Under the pieces are notes generated by a model. That model was not told where the DNA came from. It searched no databases and saw nothing but the letters and a program-made list of their open reading frames with translations. DNA of 64,000 bases, taken from NCBI RefSeq assembly GCF_000744255.1, contig NZ_JQLO01000001.1, positions 186,001 through 250,000 on the forward strand, in the 5' to 3' direction. This document shows, one piece after another, positions 36,554 through 45,525 of the stretch (positions are counted from its first letter, which is position 1; every line of letters begins with the position of its first letter). Both the position numbers and the translations under genes were made by a program. The DNA comes from Carnobacterium divergens DSM 20623. Lineage in GTDB: Bacteria; Bacillota; Bacilli; Lactobacillales; Carnobacteriaceae.

Positions 36554-36593
36554 AAAAGAAAGACGTTACTTAAATAGTAACGTCTTTCTTTTA
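36554..36593. terminator. Bidirectional terminator
   Basis: A perfect 17-bp stem (36554-36570 with 36576-36592) lies between tRNA-Leu and the convergent hydrolase gene, overlapping the latter's stop codon. Confidence 0.9.
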
Positions 36594-37448
36594 GTTTCCA
36601 ACCAATTCAACTTTTTTTTCTGTGTTTAAAGGAGGATTATCCGTCAAAAAATGATGTACCCACCCCACAACCTCTTGATTATCAACCAATCCAATATGCG
36701 TATCCGTTGTTATTTTTTCAAGATAAGTATGGACATTTTCTGGGAAAATCAACCGTGACGACAAAGCACTGCCAAGTGGAACGATACTATCGGTTTTTTC
36801 ACCACTTCCATCATCGCCTGCAATCGAAAGGACAGCTAATTGTGGATTTAACTTTGAGCGATTACGGATATAAGTTTTCAACTCATCTGTTTGAAAAGGA
36901 ACCCCTTTAAAATCAAGATTCACCTGATTGTCCTCAGGGTCTAGCTCATTAAAAGGAGCACCTAAAACCACCATTTTGCGTAAGTGAGGAACGTCTTCTT
37001 TTTGGTCATACTCCTCAGCGTAATCCGTTAGTGCTAACCCGCCATTCGAAAAACCAATCGCATCAAATTGCTGAAATTGATACGTTTTTTTCAAATGAGT
37101 GAGTAATTTTTGAAGTCCTTTGCTCCAATCCTCGATAGGCGCATTATTTTCTTCAAACCCAATAGATACAATTGGATGTTTAGCATCTTTGGTGAGGGTT
37201 CCTTGATAATCTAGTTGACCATCCCCAGCAATTGTTACTTTTAATGTTTCAGTTGAAGGGTCAGGTAAGTCGTTTAATTTTTGAATAAAAGCATCAAATG
37301 AATCTTCATTGCCTCCACTTCCATGAATGACAACGATTGGAATTTCATTTTCCAGTGCTAGTTTGGGTAAGGTACTTTTTTTAGGAGTGGCTGTGCAAGC
37401 ACTTGTAAAAATTAAAAGTAGGATAAAAAAAGTGAGTAATTTTTTCAT
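36591..37448 (-). CDS. DUF915 alpha/beta-hydrolase lipoprotein
   Basis: A 285-residue membrane-anchored lipoprotein. A type II signal peptide with lipobox FTSAC places the lipidated Cys at residue 18. The mature part is an alpha/beta-hydrolase of the DUF915 group: IPVVVIHGSGGNEDSF (oxyanion region), nucleophile elbow GFSNGGL, an Asp near SIAGDDGSGEKTDSIVPL and a His near TDTHIGLVDN. Probably an extracellular esterase or lipase-like enzyme of unknown substrate. Monocistronic, with AAAGGAG upstream of the start. Confidence 0.85.
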   Translation of the reverse strand: MKKLLTFFILLLIFTSACTATPKKSTLPKLALENEIPIVVIHGSGGNEDSFDAFIQKLNDLPDPSTETLKVTIAGDGQLDYQGTLTKDAKHPIVSIGFEENNAPIEDWSKGLQKLLTHLKKTYQFQQFDAIGFSNGGLALTDYAEEYDQKEDVPHLRKMVVLGAPFNELDPEDNQVNLDFKGVPFQTDELKTYIRNRSKLNPQLAVLSIAGDDGSGEKTDSIVPLGSALSSRLIFPENVHTYLEKITTDTHIGLVDNQEVVGWVHHFLTDNPPLNTEKKVELVGN

Positions 37449-37573
37449 TGATAAGCACTCCTTTAATATAGGATTGTTAAAATTGTATCATGTGCTATTT
37501 TTATTTACTAGTTACATTCCTTAAAAGTATAGTAAACTAAAGAGAGAGGGATACAAAGAAAGGAAGTTTAGAG

Positions 37574-38257
37574 ATGAAATTTAACTCAAAAGCAGAAGAA
37601 AAATATTACTATGAACGAGTGGCACCAGAAGCTGATTTCTTAGAGTGGTACGCCAATGAAGACTTGCCTCAATATGAAAAACCTTCTGTTACAGTCGATA
37701 ATGTGATGCTTTGCTATGATAAAGAAGCGCAGCAACTTAAAATGCTGTTAATCAAAAGAATAGCCAACCCTTTTAGAAATTGTTGGGCATTGCCAGGAGG
37801 TTTTGTTGACAAACAAGAAGCGACCACAGCAACTTGTCTAAGAGAAACTAAAGAAGAAACTGGAATTGAATTAACAAAAGAGGCTATTTATGAAATAGGT
37901 TCATTTAGCCAACCTAATCGTGATCCTCGTGGCTGGACAATTACTATTAGCTATTTAGCTCTCTTACCAACAATGCCTATTACAACCGCAGGAGATGATG
38001 CAAAAGAAGCCCAATGGTTTAATGTATCAATCAAAGATGAACAGTTACTGCTGAGTTTTAATGAACAAAAAATTACAATTGATTTAACGAGTACAAAATC
38101 TAATAAGACAGCTTTAGCATTTGATCATGAGGCCATCATTCGTAGAGGTTTCAAAAAACTACTTTTAACTGAAAATCAACCTCAGTTGAAAATATTAATT
38201 GGTAAAACAAGTGAATCGAAAGACGTTGAAAAGATAATGAAAAAATTAAATAGATAA
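37574..38257 (+). CDS. NUDIX hydrolase
   Basis: A 227-residue protein with a NUDIX box GGFVDKQEATTATCLRETKEETGIE (about residues 75-100) matching GX5EX7REUXEEXGU. The N-terminal region FLEWYANEDLPQYEKPSVTVDNVML and the C-terminal AFDHEAIIRRGFKKLL resemble the ADP-ribose pyrophosphatase/NrtR branch. The winged-helix domain of NrtR regulators is not evident, and the C-terminus is short. It could hydrolyse ADP-ribose or a related nucleotide. RBS AAAGGAAG. Monocistronic. Confidence 0.8.
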   Translation: MKFNSKAEEKYYYERVAPEADFLEWYANEDLPQYEKPSVTVDNVMLCYDKEAQQLKMLLIKRIANPFRNCWALPGGFVDKQEATTATCLRETKEETGIELTKEAIYEIGSFSQPNRDPRGWTITISYLALLPTMPITTAGDDAKEAQWFNVSIKDEQLLLSFNEQKITIDLTSTKSNKTALAFDHEAIIRRGFKKLLLTENQPQLKILIGKTSESKDVEKIMKKLNR

Positions 38258-38264
38258 GCTAAAG

Positions 38265-38319
38265 AAAATAAATTTACAAGTCAATGACATTGTCGCTGAC
38301 TTGTAAGTTTATTTTTTTT
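38265..38319 (+). terminator. Rho-independent terminator
   Basis: A stem of about 18 bp around TTTACAAGTCA / TGACTTGTAAG with a long T-run after the NUDIX gene. The rest of the gap to 38538 is AT-rich with no gene seen; it must hold the promoter of WxL cluster 2, for which TATATA near 38500 is a weak candidate. Confidence 0.85.
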
Positions 38320-38538
38320 ACTAAATGAACAACAATATATTTAGGTTTAATAACTATATTTTTATAGAATAAATTTTTATTATAAAACCAAGGGATAAAA
38401 GATGCAAAAGTAATTTAATTCGGTTAGAATGAATTTAAATTAACATGAGAAAGTTATTAAAAGTTACATACGATTTATCTAGTGAAATATTGAGTAGCCT
38501 ATATAAACTGTAAATTCATTTTTTAGGGGGCGATAATT

Positions 38539-40899
38539 TTGAATAATAAAAAGTTTAATATTGTTATTTTTATGATGTTAACTGTAGTGATTTTTTATTT
38601 ACAAGATATGGTGAAAGCAGTTACTTTAAATGAAGAAATAAAGACCGAAGAAACAAGCTTATCCACCCCGTCAGATTCAAGTTGCCCAATTGATTCAACA
38701 GCCCCATCGATTTCCTCTAATTCAACAATAAATGGAACACAAGTTAACCTTACCAATAACGAAAAAAATGATGAAACCGATTTAAACGAATCAGTCAATA
38801 GTGAAAGCAACCAAAAAAGCACCAATCAAATCAGTCCTCGCTTACTAGATCTTGATGTTGGAACAAGTACATTAACAGGAAGTTACACAACTGGAGCTTG
38901 TGGACAAGGGATAACGACGATTCATTATAAATATGTTCCGTTAGTAGCAGTTGGATTGAATACGGTTCCAATACTAGCTGTCCAAATTCCTCCTGAAATA
39001 GCAGCGCAATTAGCAGGAAATACAGCTAAGCAAACCTTATTTTTAAAAAATTTAACTGGAAATGTCACTTATCCTACTCAATCGATTTTAGGTGGAACGA
39101 GTACAGCCTCCATTCAAGCAACGGATAAAGGATTTACTTTAACTTACAATGAGAGCTTATCAGCAGTAGTAATCACGTTCCCAAAAACAGGTTTAAGCTT
39201 AGGCTTATTAATTGAATGGTCTTTAAATATGGTCATTGATACGGTTGCCCTTTATAAAAATGGGATTATTATTCCGCCAGCTGCAAACGGTGCGAACTAT
39301 CCAATTAAGGGAACAATGACGTCCGCCTCACAAGGAATTAATTTAACAGTAGGTTTAGGAAATACAAAAGCAGGAAGTATCAACACCCCTTCAATGGGAC
39401 TAGGAACCTGTCCAATACTCGCAATCAAGCCCCCAGTAATCAACGACACGATGCAACATGGAAATAAAAGTATTACCGGAACGATTAACCAAACAAAAGA
39501 CCCAGGCTACACCTATACAGCTGATATTACGTTATCTGCGCCAGACGGTAGTCATGCCCCCATTGTTACAACAGGTGTTTTAGTAGACAACAGTGGAAAT
39601 TTTTCAATAAATGCAGCTAATGCCTACGAATATGGTGATACTGTGACGGCGATTCTCCATGCAAAAGCCATTACAGGAACTGATCAATATCAAAGTACCC
39701 TCAGTAATATAGCAACTGTAAAATGGCCTATTGTTGCTCCAACATTAACCACACCCGTAGTCGGAAATACTCAAATTACAGGAAGCGCCATCCAAACAGT
39801 TACCACAGGTTTGTATCAAGTTGCCGTGACCGTAAATAATCAAACGACGAATGTCCCCTTAAATGCAAATGGCACATTCGCTTTGACAGGTTTAGCTCCA
39901 TTGAAAGGAGGTGATCAAGTTAGTGTTGTCATTCAAGGCATCAGTAGTCGAACAGCTAATAAAATCTTAGTGAGTAGCAATAATGTTTCAAGTACGATTG
40001 CCTTTGTAACACCCCAATTAGCTGTAACTCAAATTGTTGAAAAATGGTCAAAAGATGGGACGTGGATTCCAGCTATATCTGCTGTCACAAACCAAAAAGT
40101 ACGCTTCACAATCAAAGTCCAATTACAAAATAGCAACGCCATTTGGGATAATCAACTTTTACTAAATTGGATTCCTAGCGGAGTAACCAATCTAACAAAT
40201 CCACAAGTTAGTAAGGTGAGCGCAACCGGTGTTTCGACTGTAATAGGTACTCCAGTAGTCGTTCCACAAAGTTCAAGCCCATCAGGTTCAGCGTATCAGT
40301 TTCAAAATTTACTTGCTGGAAATAATTTGGTAACCGCCAATGAGGCCCTTACTCTTCAATATTCTGCAACCATCGCGCCAAATGTTGCCAACACCACTTT
40401 AGTAAATAGCTTTTTCGTGAATGGAACAAATGGAGGAGGAACAGCGATTGCCCAGCAATCACTAGTTGCAACTTTACCAATTGGAGATGGAACGTTGCGC
40501 TTAGTGAGTGCCCCTAGTCAAATTAGCTTCGGCACATTATCGGTTCCAACTGCTACAAAGATTTACAATCCAGCGACTGTTACAAATTCACTTTCTGTTG
40601 CCGACGGACGCGTCCAAAAAGCCCAATGGCATTTATATGTTCGTGAAACCCAACCACTAACAGCTGGAGCCAATGTGTTAAATCAAGTGTTAATTTATAG
40701 CAAGGCTGGTCAAGATATTCCATTAAATCAAAGCAACCAAGAAATTTACACCGCTACATCAACCGACGATAATGCAACAGTAATCCAATGGCCAAAAGGT
40801 GAGGGGATTCGACTTAAAATAGGCCCGAATCCGAATGTTAAATCGGGTCAAAGCTATCAAGGAAAACTGGAATGGAATTTATCCGACGCACCGATTTAA
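38539..40899 (+). CDS. Large WxL-domain cell-surface protein (cluster 2)
   Basis: A 786-residue secreted protein starting at TTG, 8 bases after AGGGGG. The signal peptide or helix spans residues 1-28. A Ser/Thr/Asn-rich linker covers about 30-100 and a compact beta domain about 110-300. Three or more Ig-like repeats (about 300-490) share GNTQITGSA- and GTITGTI-type openings, followed by a DUF11-like module (about 500-650). The C-terminal WxL domain has QWHLYV (Trp697) and KLEWNLSDAP (Trp779). The same role as the large protein of cluster 1 is expected, but the N-terminal modules are not related by eye, so the ligand should differ. Confidence 0.85.
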   Translation: MNNKKFNIVIFMMLTVVIFYLQDMVKAVTLNEEIKTEETSLSTPSDSSCPIDSTAPSISSNSTINGTQVNLTNNEKNDETDLNESVNSESNQKSTNQISPRLLDLDVGTSTLTGSYTTGACGQGITTIHYKYVPLVAVGLNTVPILAVQIPPEIAAQLAGNTAKQTLFLKNLTGNVTYPTQSILGGTSTASIQATDKGFTLTYNESLSAVVITFPKTGLSLGLLIEWSLNMVIDTVALYKNGIIIPPAANGANYPIKGTMTSASQGINLTVGLGNTKAGSINTPSMGLGTCPILAIKPPVINDTMQHGNKSITGTINQTKDPGYTYTADITLSAPDGSHAPIVTTGVLVDNSGNFSINAANAYEYGDTVTAILHAKAITGTDQYQSTLSNIATVKWPIVAPTLTTPVVGNTQITGSAIQTVTTGLYQVAVTVNNQTTNVPLNANGTFALTGLAPLKGGDQVSVVIQGISSRTANKILVSSNNVSSTIAFVTPQLAVTQIVEKWSKDGTWIPAISAVTNQKVRFTIKVQLQNSNAIWDNQLLLNWIPSGVTNLTNPQVSKVSATGVSTVIGTPVVVPQSSSPSGSAYQFQNLLAGNNLVTANEALTLQYSATIAPNVANTTLVNSFFVNGTNGGGTAIAQQSLVATLPIGDGTLRLVSAPSQISFGTLSVPTATKIYNPATVTNSLSVADGRVQKAQWHLYVRETQPLTAGANVLNQVLIYSKAGQDIPLNQSNQEIYTATSTDDNATVIQWPKGEGIRLKIGPNPNVKSGQSYQGKLEWNLSDAPI

Positions 40900-40952
40900 A
40901 AAGTTAAAGCAAGGCTCAAAGGGGAAAATAAAAAAGAGAGAAGGAATAAAAA

Positions 40953-41693
40953 ATGAAAATGACAAAAACAGTAATTTTTAGTTTGGCTACCTTTGCTACA
41001 GTAACACTTGGAGGTGCTCCTGTATTTGCTGCAACTGCTGGAGTGATGAACTCGAATACAGATATTATTTTCCAGGCAGAGACTTCTATTACAGATCCTA
41101 CCAACCCACTTATTCCAGGAGCTCCAGTTACTCCTAATCCATCTGATCCTCATGAACCTGGAACAGCTGGGCCCTTAAGTATCGATTATGTTTCTAATTT
41201 TCATTTTGGAACAGCAACGATTGATGATATGGATAAAATTTATTATGCTCAACTAGATTCTGTTGTAGATAAAACAACAGGCTTGCCTCTACAAGTGCCA
41301 AACTACGTGCAAGTAACAGATAAGCGTGGGAACAATGCCGGCTGGAAACTACTTGTGAAACAAAATGGTCAGTTTAAAACAACCGATACGAACACAACGC
41401 CATTAGACAATGCGCAACTTCATTTAAGTGCAGGAACTCCCTTGTCAGTTGTCCCAATTTTATTTAGTCCAACAACGACAGCTGTTAATCTTGATCCAAC
41501 AGGAACGGCCTCTTCAACTGTGATGACTGCTGTTGCGAATAAAGGTTTTGGAACGTGGACTTCTTCATTTGGAGCCGATAACATAGGAGGTTTGACAGGT
41601 GTTTCACTGAATATACCAATGGCAAGTTCGAAAGTATCCAATGTTCAATATAAAACAACACTAACTTGGAACCTTGAAGATAGCCCAAACTAA
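40953..41693 (+). CDS. Small WxL-domain protein (cluster 2)
   Basis: A 246-residue secreted protein. The signal peptide (1-27) ends VFAATA. A Pro-rich linker (NPLIPGAPVTPNPSDPHEP) is followed by a WxL domain with AGWKLLV (Trp131) and LTWNLEDSPN (Trp239). It lies 53 bases after the large WxL gene with GAAGGA before the ATG. Longer than its cluster 1 counterpart by the Pro-rich linker. Confidence 0.88.
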   Translation: MKMTKTVIFSLATFATVTLGGAPVFAATAGVMNSNTDIIFQAETSITDPTNPLIPGAPVTPNPSDPHEPGTAGPLSIDYVSNFHFGTATIDDMDKIYYAQLDSVVDKTTGLPLQVPNYVQVTDKRGNNAGWKLLVKQNGQFKTTDTNTTPLDNAQLHLSAGTPLSVVPILFSPTTTAVNLDPTGTASSTVMTAVANKGFGTWTSSFGADNIGGLTGVSLNIPMASSKVSNVQYKTTLTWNLEDSPN

Positions 41694-41700
41694 AAAAATC

Positions 41701-41750
41701 AGCCAAAGGAAATAAATCAGATTAAGATACGATTGCCTTTGGCTTTTTTT
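41701..41750 (+). terminator. Hairpin with T-run inside WxL cluster 2
   Basis: AGCCAAAGG/CCTTTGGCT stem with a 26-base loop and seven T. It lies between the small WxL gene and the WxL-interacting protein gene, the same position as the hairpin in cluster 1, and may reduce downstream expression. Confidence 0.75.
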
Positions 41751-41778
41751 ACTAATTTAATTGAAAAGAGGATTAGAT

Positions 41779-42792
41779 ATGAAACGATTTAGCTACTTAT
41801 TTTTATTAATAGCAAGCATGATAATTGTTATGCCAAAGCTAGCAGATGCAAATGAAATGAATTTTTCTGTTAAAGCAATTTTACCTGAAAATCAACGAGA
41901 TCAAACTCATACTTATTTTGATTTAAATGTCGTACCAGGCACGACTCAAGTAATAGAAGTAGAACTAAAAAACGAAACAGATAACGATGTAACAGTTCAA
42001 ACAGTTGCAAATACGGCAGTTACCAACGATAATGGAATTGTGGAATACACGAATGAAAAACCAAAATTGGATAAAAGTTTAGCGATTCCATTCAGTAAAA
42101 TAGCTTCCGTTCAATCAGATATCACGATCCCTAAACAAAGTAGCCTTCAGTTACCAGTCACATTAAAAATTCCAGAAAAATCATTTGATGTTGTTATCTT
42201 AGGTGGTTTATACTTTAAAGAAAAAGAAACGGACCAAGAAACAAAAAAAAGTAAAGACGATGTTCAAATTGAAAATAAATTCTCTTATACGATTGGTGTC
42301 TTGCTAGCAGAGTCGCCAGAAACGGTACTACCTGATTTAGTTTTAAATGACGTGAAAGCCACTCAAAAAGTAGGACGTAATGTGGTCACAGCTAATCTTC
42401 AAAATCCAAAAGCCGCATTACTTAGTAACTTAACAGTTGATGCTAAAGTTTATGAAGCAGAGAGCAATCAATTGCTTCACGAGGAAAAACAAACAAGCTT
42501 ACGAATGGCACCAAATTCAAATTTCAATTACAGCGTTTCTTGGGGAAATGAAGCTTTTAAAACAGGCGATTACCGCATTGAAATTACAGCTACAGATGGC
42601 AATCAAAATTGGCATTTAAAAAAGGACTTTAAAATCAAAGGCGAAGAGGCAAAAAAATACAATGATTCAGCTGTTCATATTGCTCAAAAATCAACCCCTT
42701 GGACGTACTGGCTAATGGGTGGAATCATCATTGTTTTACTAATCGTGATTGCATTCTTAATTTTAAAAAACAAGAAGAAAAAATCAAATTAG
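41779..42792 (+). CDS. WxL-interacting protein (DUF916/DUF3324, cluster 2)
   Basis: A 337-residue membrane protein. The signal peptide covers 1-24. DUF916 (about 27-145) has ILPENQRDQTHTYFDLNV and DUF3324 (about 155-295) has YTIGVLLAES and RMAPNSNFNYSVSWGNEAFK. One transmembrane helix lies near 306-328, followed by a short Lys-rich tail. An upstream in-frame TTG at 41761 is less likely than the ATG at 41779, 6 bases after AGAGGA. Clearly homologous to the cluster 1 copy and to the partial gene at the window start. Confidence 0.9.
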   Translation: MKRFSYLFLLIASMIIVMPKLADANEMNFSVKAILPENQRDQTHTYFDLNVVPGTTQVIEVELKNETDNDVTVQTVANTAVTNDNGIVEYTNEKPKLDKSLAIPFSKIASVQSDITIPKQSSLQLPVTLKIPEKSFDVVILGGLYFKEKETDQETKKSKDDVQIENKFSYTIGVLLAESPETVLPDLVLNDVKATQKVGRNVVTANLQNPKAALLSNLTVDAKVYEAESNQLLHEEKQTSLRMAPNSNFNYSVSWGNEAFKTGDYRIEITATDGNQNWHLKKDFKIKGEEAKKYNDSAVHIAQKSTPWTYWLMGGIIIVLLIVIAFLILKNKKKKSN

Positions 42793-42808
42793 AAGGGAAG
42801 AAAAAGAA

Positions 42809-44233
42809 ATGCACTTAGGAGAAAAGACCAAAGAACTCCTAACCAACTATTTTCCAACATATCAAACACGTACGAAACAGTTGCAAGCAGTCAAAGAAAC
42901 GGAAGTATACTTTCAAGAATTACAACAAAATAAGCTAGTAGAATCCCCATTAAAAAAAAGCGTTTCTTACTCATTTGTCACCAAAAAAAATGCACCCTTT
43001 AAAGCGGATCCTCCAGTTGCGATTGGCGAATCTCGCTTTTTAGTTCCATGGTGGTTTCAAATTTTAAAAGAGGAAATCAAACAACAAAAATTAAAACAAA
43101 AAGTGTACTCAATTGAAGAATTTGGTGGCGTAGGGGATGGCGTGACAGATTCAACGAAAGCCTTTCGTCGAGCTTTAAAAAAAGGCAATCGTAAAATTAT
43201 CATTCCACCAGGAACATATCTAACTAGAGAGTTGAGAATGCCTTCCAATACTACCTTGGTAGGAAGTGGAGTTGATCAAACCACTATCAAGTTACATCCT
43301 AATGCGCCAATTGGAGAACGAGTAGTCCGTAATAAAAATCGATTACGAGGCAATCATCATCTTGTCATCAAAAATATGACATTAGACTGGAACGTAGAAC
43401 GTTTAGGAAACAGTAAAACGACTGCAAAAGGGGGAACGACCTCTAGTTGTTTAACCTTTGCACATGTCACTTACGGCGTGATTCAAAACATCAAAGCACT
43501 AAACGCTGGACTTCATGGTGTCGATTTAACAGCTGCTTACTATAGTTATCGAGGAGATGGAACCCGTTCAAGATTAGGAAGCAAATTTATCTGGGCAGAT
43601 GAAATTGAAGCGGTTGGTTTTGGCGATGATGGAATCACAACCCATCACAGCGACTATCTACTTATCAGTAATTCCTATCTCCACCACCCAAGTGGGAAAG
43701 CTCATCAAAAAGGCTTTTCTAATTCAAATGGCATTGAAATCGATGATGGTTCAAGTCATGTAATCTTAGTTAATAATCGCACGGAAGCGTGCTTTGGGGG
43801 GATTGAAATCAAAGCGCATGAAGAGAGCTCAGCTGCTAGCGATGTTCAAATTATCGGGCATTACTCGTCGTTAGATAACCGTTCATATAACTTTAGACAC
43901 ATTGGTCATCATCAAGGTGACGACAGACCTTCAAAAACGGCTAAAGGAATTAGAGGAACCTTTTTAGTATCTATTAATCCACAACCTACACCATTGTACG
44001 AGGAATCAAGTCCTAGAAATTTAGTCGTTTCAGCTTATCAAGGAGTGGTTATCAATTATTTTGTAGGAATGACTCAAAGTTCCGCTTTAGAAAAAAGAGT
44101 TGGCATAGCCATTCAATTCCGTGCAAGAGAGGTGTTGATAGCTCATCATGTACTGAGTGGCTATCAAGAAAAAGATACACCGCTCTATTTAGGCAAAGGA
44201 ATTCAATCCGTTACCATCAAAAAAGACAATTAA
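42809..44233 (+). CDS. Pectate-lyase-3-like parallel beta-helix protein
   Basis: A 474-residue protein with a Pectate_lyase_3/GH28-like right-handed beta-helix: YSIEEFGGVGDGVTDSTKAFRRAL (about residues 95-118), IIIPPGTYLTRELRMPSNTTLVGSG, then helix rungs with HGVDLTAAYYSYRG, GDDGITTHHSDYLLISN and GIEIDDGSSHV. The DDG and HH residues resemble catalytic positions of polygalacturonase-like enzymes. About 90 N-terminal residues are charged and helical. No signal peptide or anchor is seen. It begins 16 bases after the WxL-interacting protein gene, so it is probably the last gene of that operon. Possibly a polysaccharide-degrading or capsule-related enzyme; export route unknown. Confidence 0.75.
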   Translation: MHLGEKTKELLTNYFPTYQTRTKQLQAVKETEVYFQELQQNKLVESPLKKSVSYSFVTKKNAPFKADPPVAIGESRFLVPWWFQILKEEIKQQKLKQKVYSIEEFGGVGDGVTDSTKAFRRALKKGNRKIIIPPGTYLTRELRMPSNTTLVGSGVDQTTIKLHPNAPIGERVVRNKNRLRGNHHLVIKNMTLDWNVERLGNSKTTAKGGTTSSCLTFAHVTYGVIQNIKALNAGLHGVDLTAAYYSYRGDGTRSRLGSKFIWADEIEAVGFGDDGITTHHSDYLLISNSYLHHPSGKAHQKGFSNSNGIEIDDGSSHVILVNNRTEACFGGIEIKAHEESSAASDVQIIGHYSSLDNRSYNFRHIGHHQGDDRPSKTAKGIRGTFLVSINPQPTPLYEESSPRNLVVSAYQGVVINYFVGMTQSSALEKRVGIAIQFRAREVLIAHHVLSGYQEKDTPLYLGKGIQSVTIKKDN

Positions 44234-44278
44234 AACCCAACCAAAAGTCAGAAAATTGTCTAACTTTTGGTTGGGTTT
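44233..44278. terminator. Bidirectional terminator
   Basis: A perfect 16-bp stem (44233-44248 with 44263-44278) closes WxL cluster 2. It overlaps the 3' end of the convergent epimerase-like gene. Confidence 0.85.
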
Positions 44279-44952
44279 GAGTGTTTACTTTGTAATTCAT
44301 CAAGGCTTAGGACACGATAAGCTTTTTTAGGAACTTCATCCAAACTAGCAATAATTTTCGTTGCACAAACCTTTACAGGAGTTGGTTTAATTGAAATGAA
44401 AAGCTGTTTCAACAGAGGGATTTTCAACAAGAAAAAAAGTAAATTTGCTAGAGTTAAAGAAGAAGGCCGACCTTTTCCGTATAAAAGACCGGGACGAACA
44501 ACCGTTAACGGAAAAGGAAGACGTTTTAAGTAATTTTCAGCAAGCCGTTTATTTTCAAGGTATTTTTTAGGGATAAATGGGCTACCAGCATTTGCAGATA
44601 AAAAAACAAATCGTTCAATTGCTGTATTTTTACTAGCATTTCCAACAATCATCGCTGCATCTAAAATCATTTTTTGATAAGTAAGTCCTTTTTTAGGCTG
44701 TTCTTTGAGAATGGCCACAAGATGAATAACGATATCGAATTGACTAATAATCTTTTCTAATTGATCGGTAGCAAAAAGATCACAGGTAATCCAATCGATT
44801 GGAGCGCCGGATAGCTCTTTTGATAAATGGGTTGGTTTGCCGTGTTTAGAAAGGCTAGCTACCGTAAACCCTTTTTTTAATGCCGCAAGACAGAGTTCTT
44901 GTCCTAAAAAACCACTTCCACCAATAATCAGTATTTTTTTGTTAGTTGCCAT
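44260..44952 (-). CDS. NAD(P)-binding epimerase/NDUFA9-like protein
   Basis: A 230-residue short-chain dehydrogenase-like protein of the extended/atypical group. The Rossmann motif KKILIIGGSGFLGQELC is at residues 5-21, then HLVAIL, FVFLSANAG and a YLKRLPFPLTVVRPGLLYG segment. The pattern resembles NDUFA9/YfcH-type NAD(P)H-binding proteins rather than sugar epimerases. The frame runs upstream, but GGAGG precedes the ATG at 44952. Function unknown. Confidence 0.78.
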   Translation of the reverse strand: MATNKKILIIGGSGFLGQELCLAALKKGFTVASLSKHGKPTHLSKELSGAPIDWITCDLFATDQLEKIISQFDIVIHLVAILKEQPKKGLTYQKMILDAAMIVGNASKNTAIERFVFLSANAGSPFIPKKYLENKRLAENYLKRLPFPLTVVRPGLLYGKGRPSSLTLANLLFFLLKIPLLKQLFISIKPTPVKVCATKIIASLDEVPKKAYRVLSLDELQSKHSNPTKS

Positions 44953-45079
44953 TTTTACACCTCCATTAACGAATAGGCTAGATACGTTTAAGTATAACAA
45001 ATTGATTAAATAAAGAAACTGAAAAGCTTTTAAATTAAGGGGGAGGCCTCCCGTTAACAAAAAAAGAAATTAAAATAAA

Positions 45080-45108
45080 TTGACCTTTAGAATGGAACGT
45101 GCTAAAAT
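45080..45108 (+). promoter_or_regulatory. Promoter of the T-box leader
   Basis: TTGACC (45080-45085) and TAAAAT (45103-45108) with a 17-bp spacer, immediately upstream of the T-box RNA. Confidence 0.8.
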
Positions 45109-45114
45109 ACAATT

Positions 45115-45367
45115 TATCAACATCAATACTTTAACGCGTTGAAGAGTTACAGTAGAATCTAAATCTTAGTTCAGAAAATTGGTGGACGCTGCGAACCAAT
45201 CGGGATTTTTATTTGAAGTACAAACTTGGAGCATCTTTAGGAAACTAAAGACGGAGAGGTCCGTTAAACCAATGAAGCGAGAAATGATCTATTCATTTCT
45301 AAACTGGGTGGTACCGCGAATAATCAAATTCGTCCCTGTTGTAAGAAATTACAGCAGGGGCTTTTTA
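45115..45367 (+). ncRNA. T-box riboswitch (specifier probably UAC, tyrosine)
   Basis: The leader has all the landmarks of a T-box. The stem I AGTA motif is near 45151, followed by a distal-loop sequence GCGAACCAATCGGG (45191-45204) and a specifier region GAAG-TAC-AAAC with TAC at 45219-45221. The stem III hairpin TCTTTAG-GAAA-CTAAAGA follows, then a small ACGGA/TCCGT hairpin. The conserved T-box GGGTGGTACCGCG is at 45306-45318. The terminator stem is CCCTGTTGTAA (45334-45344) / TTACAGCAGGG (45349-45359) plus five T. Uncharged tRNA-Tyr would allow readthrough into the NhaC-family gene. The UAC reading is by position and context. Confidence 0.92.
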
Positions 45368-45426
45368 GCGTAAAAAATGGAACGAGTAAAAAGTATAAAG
45401 GGCGTTTCACGAAAGGGGTTAGTAAA

Positions 45427-45483
45427 ATGGAAAGTTTAAGATGTACCAATGGAGGATTAACAAGTTATCGTTTGACTAAATAA
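45427..45483 (+). CDS. Possible 18-residue leader peptide
   Basis: A short ORF (MESLRCTNGGLTSYRLTK) begins 6 bases after AAAGGGG, between the T-box terminator and the transporter gene. It has a convincing ribosome binding site and sits on the same transcript. It contains one Tyr codon. It could be a small leader ORF, a remnant of a deleted gene, or chance. Confidence 0.35.
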   Translation: MESLRCTNGGLTSYRLTK

Positions 45484-45525
45484 TTCATAGTAGAACACAA
45501 AAAAATTATTTAGGAGCGATAGAAG

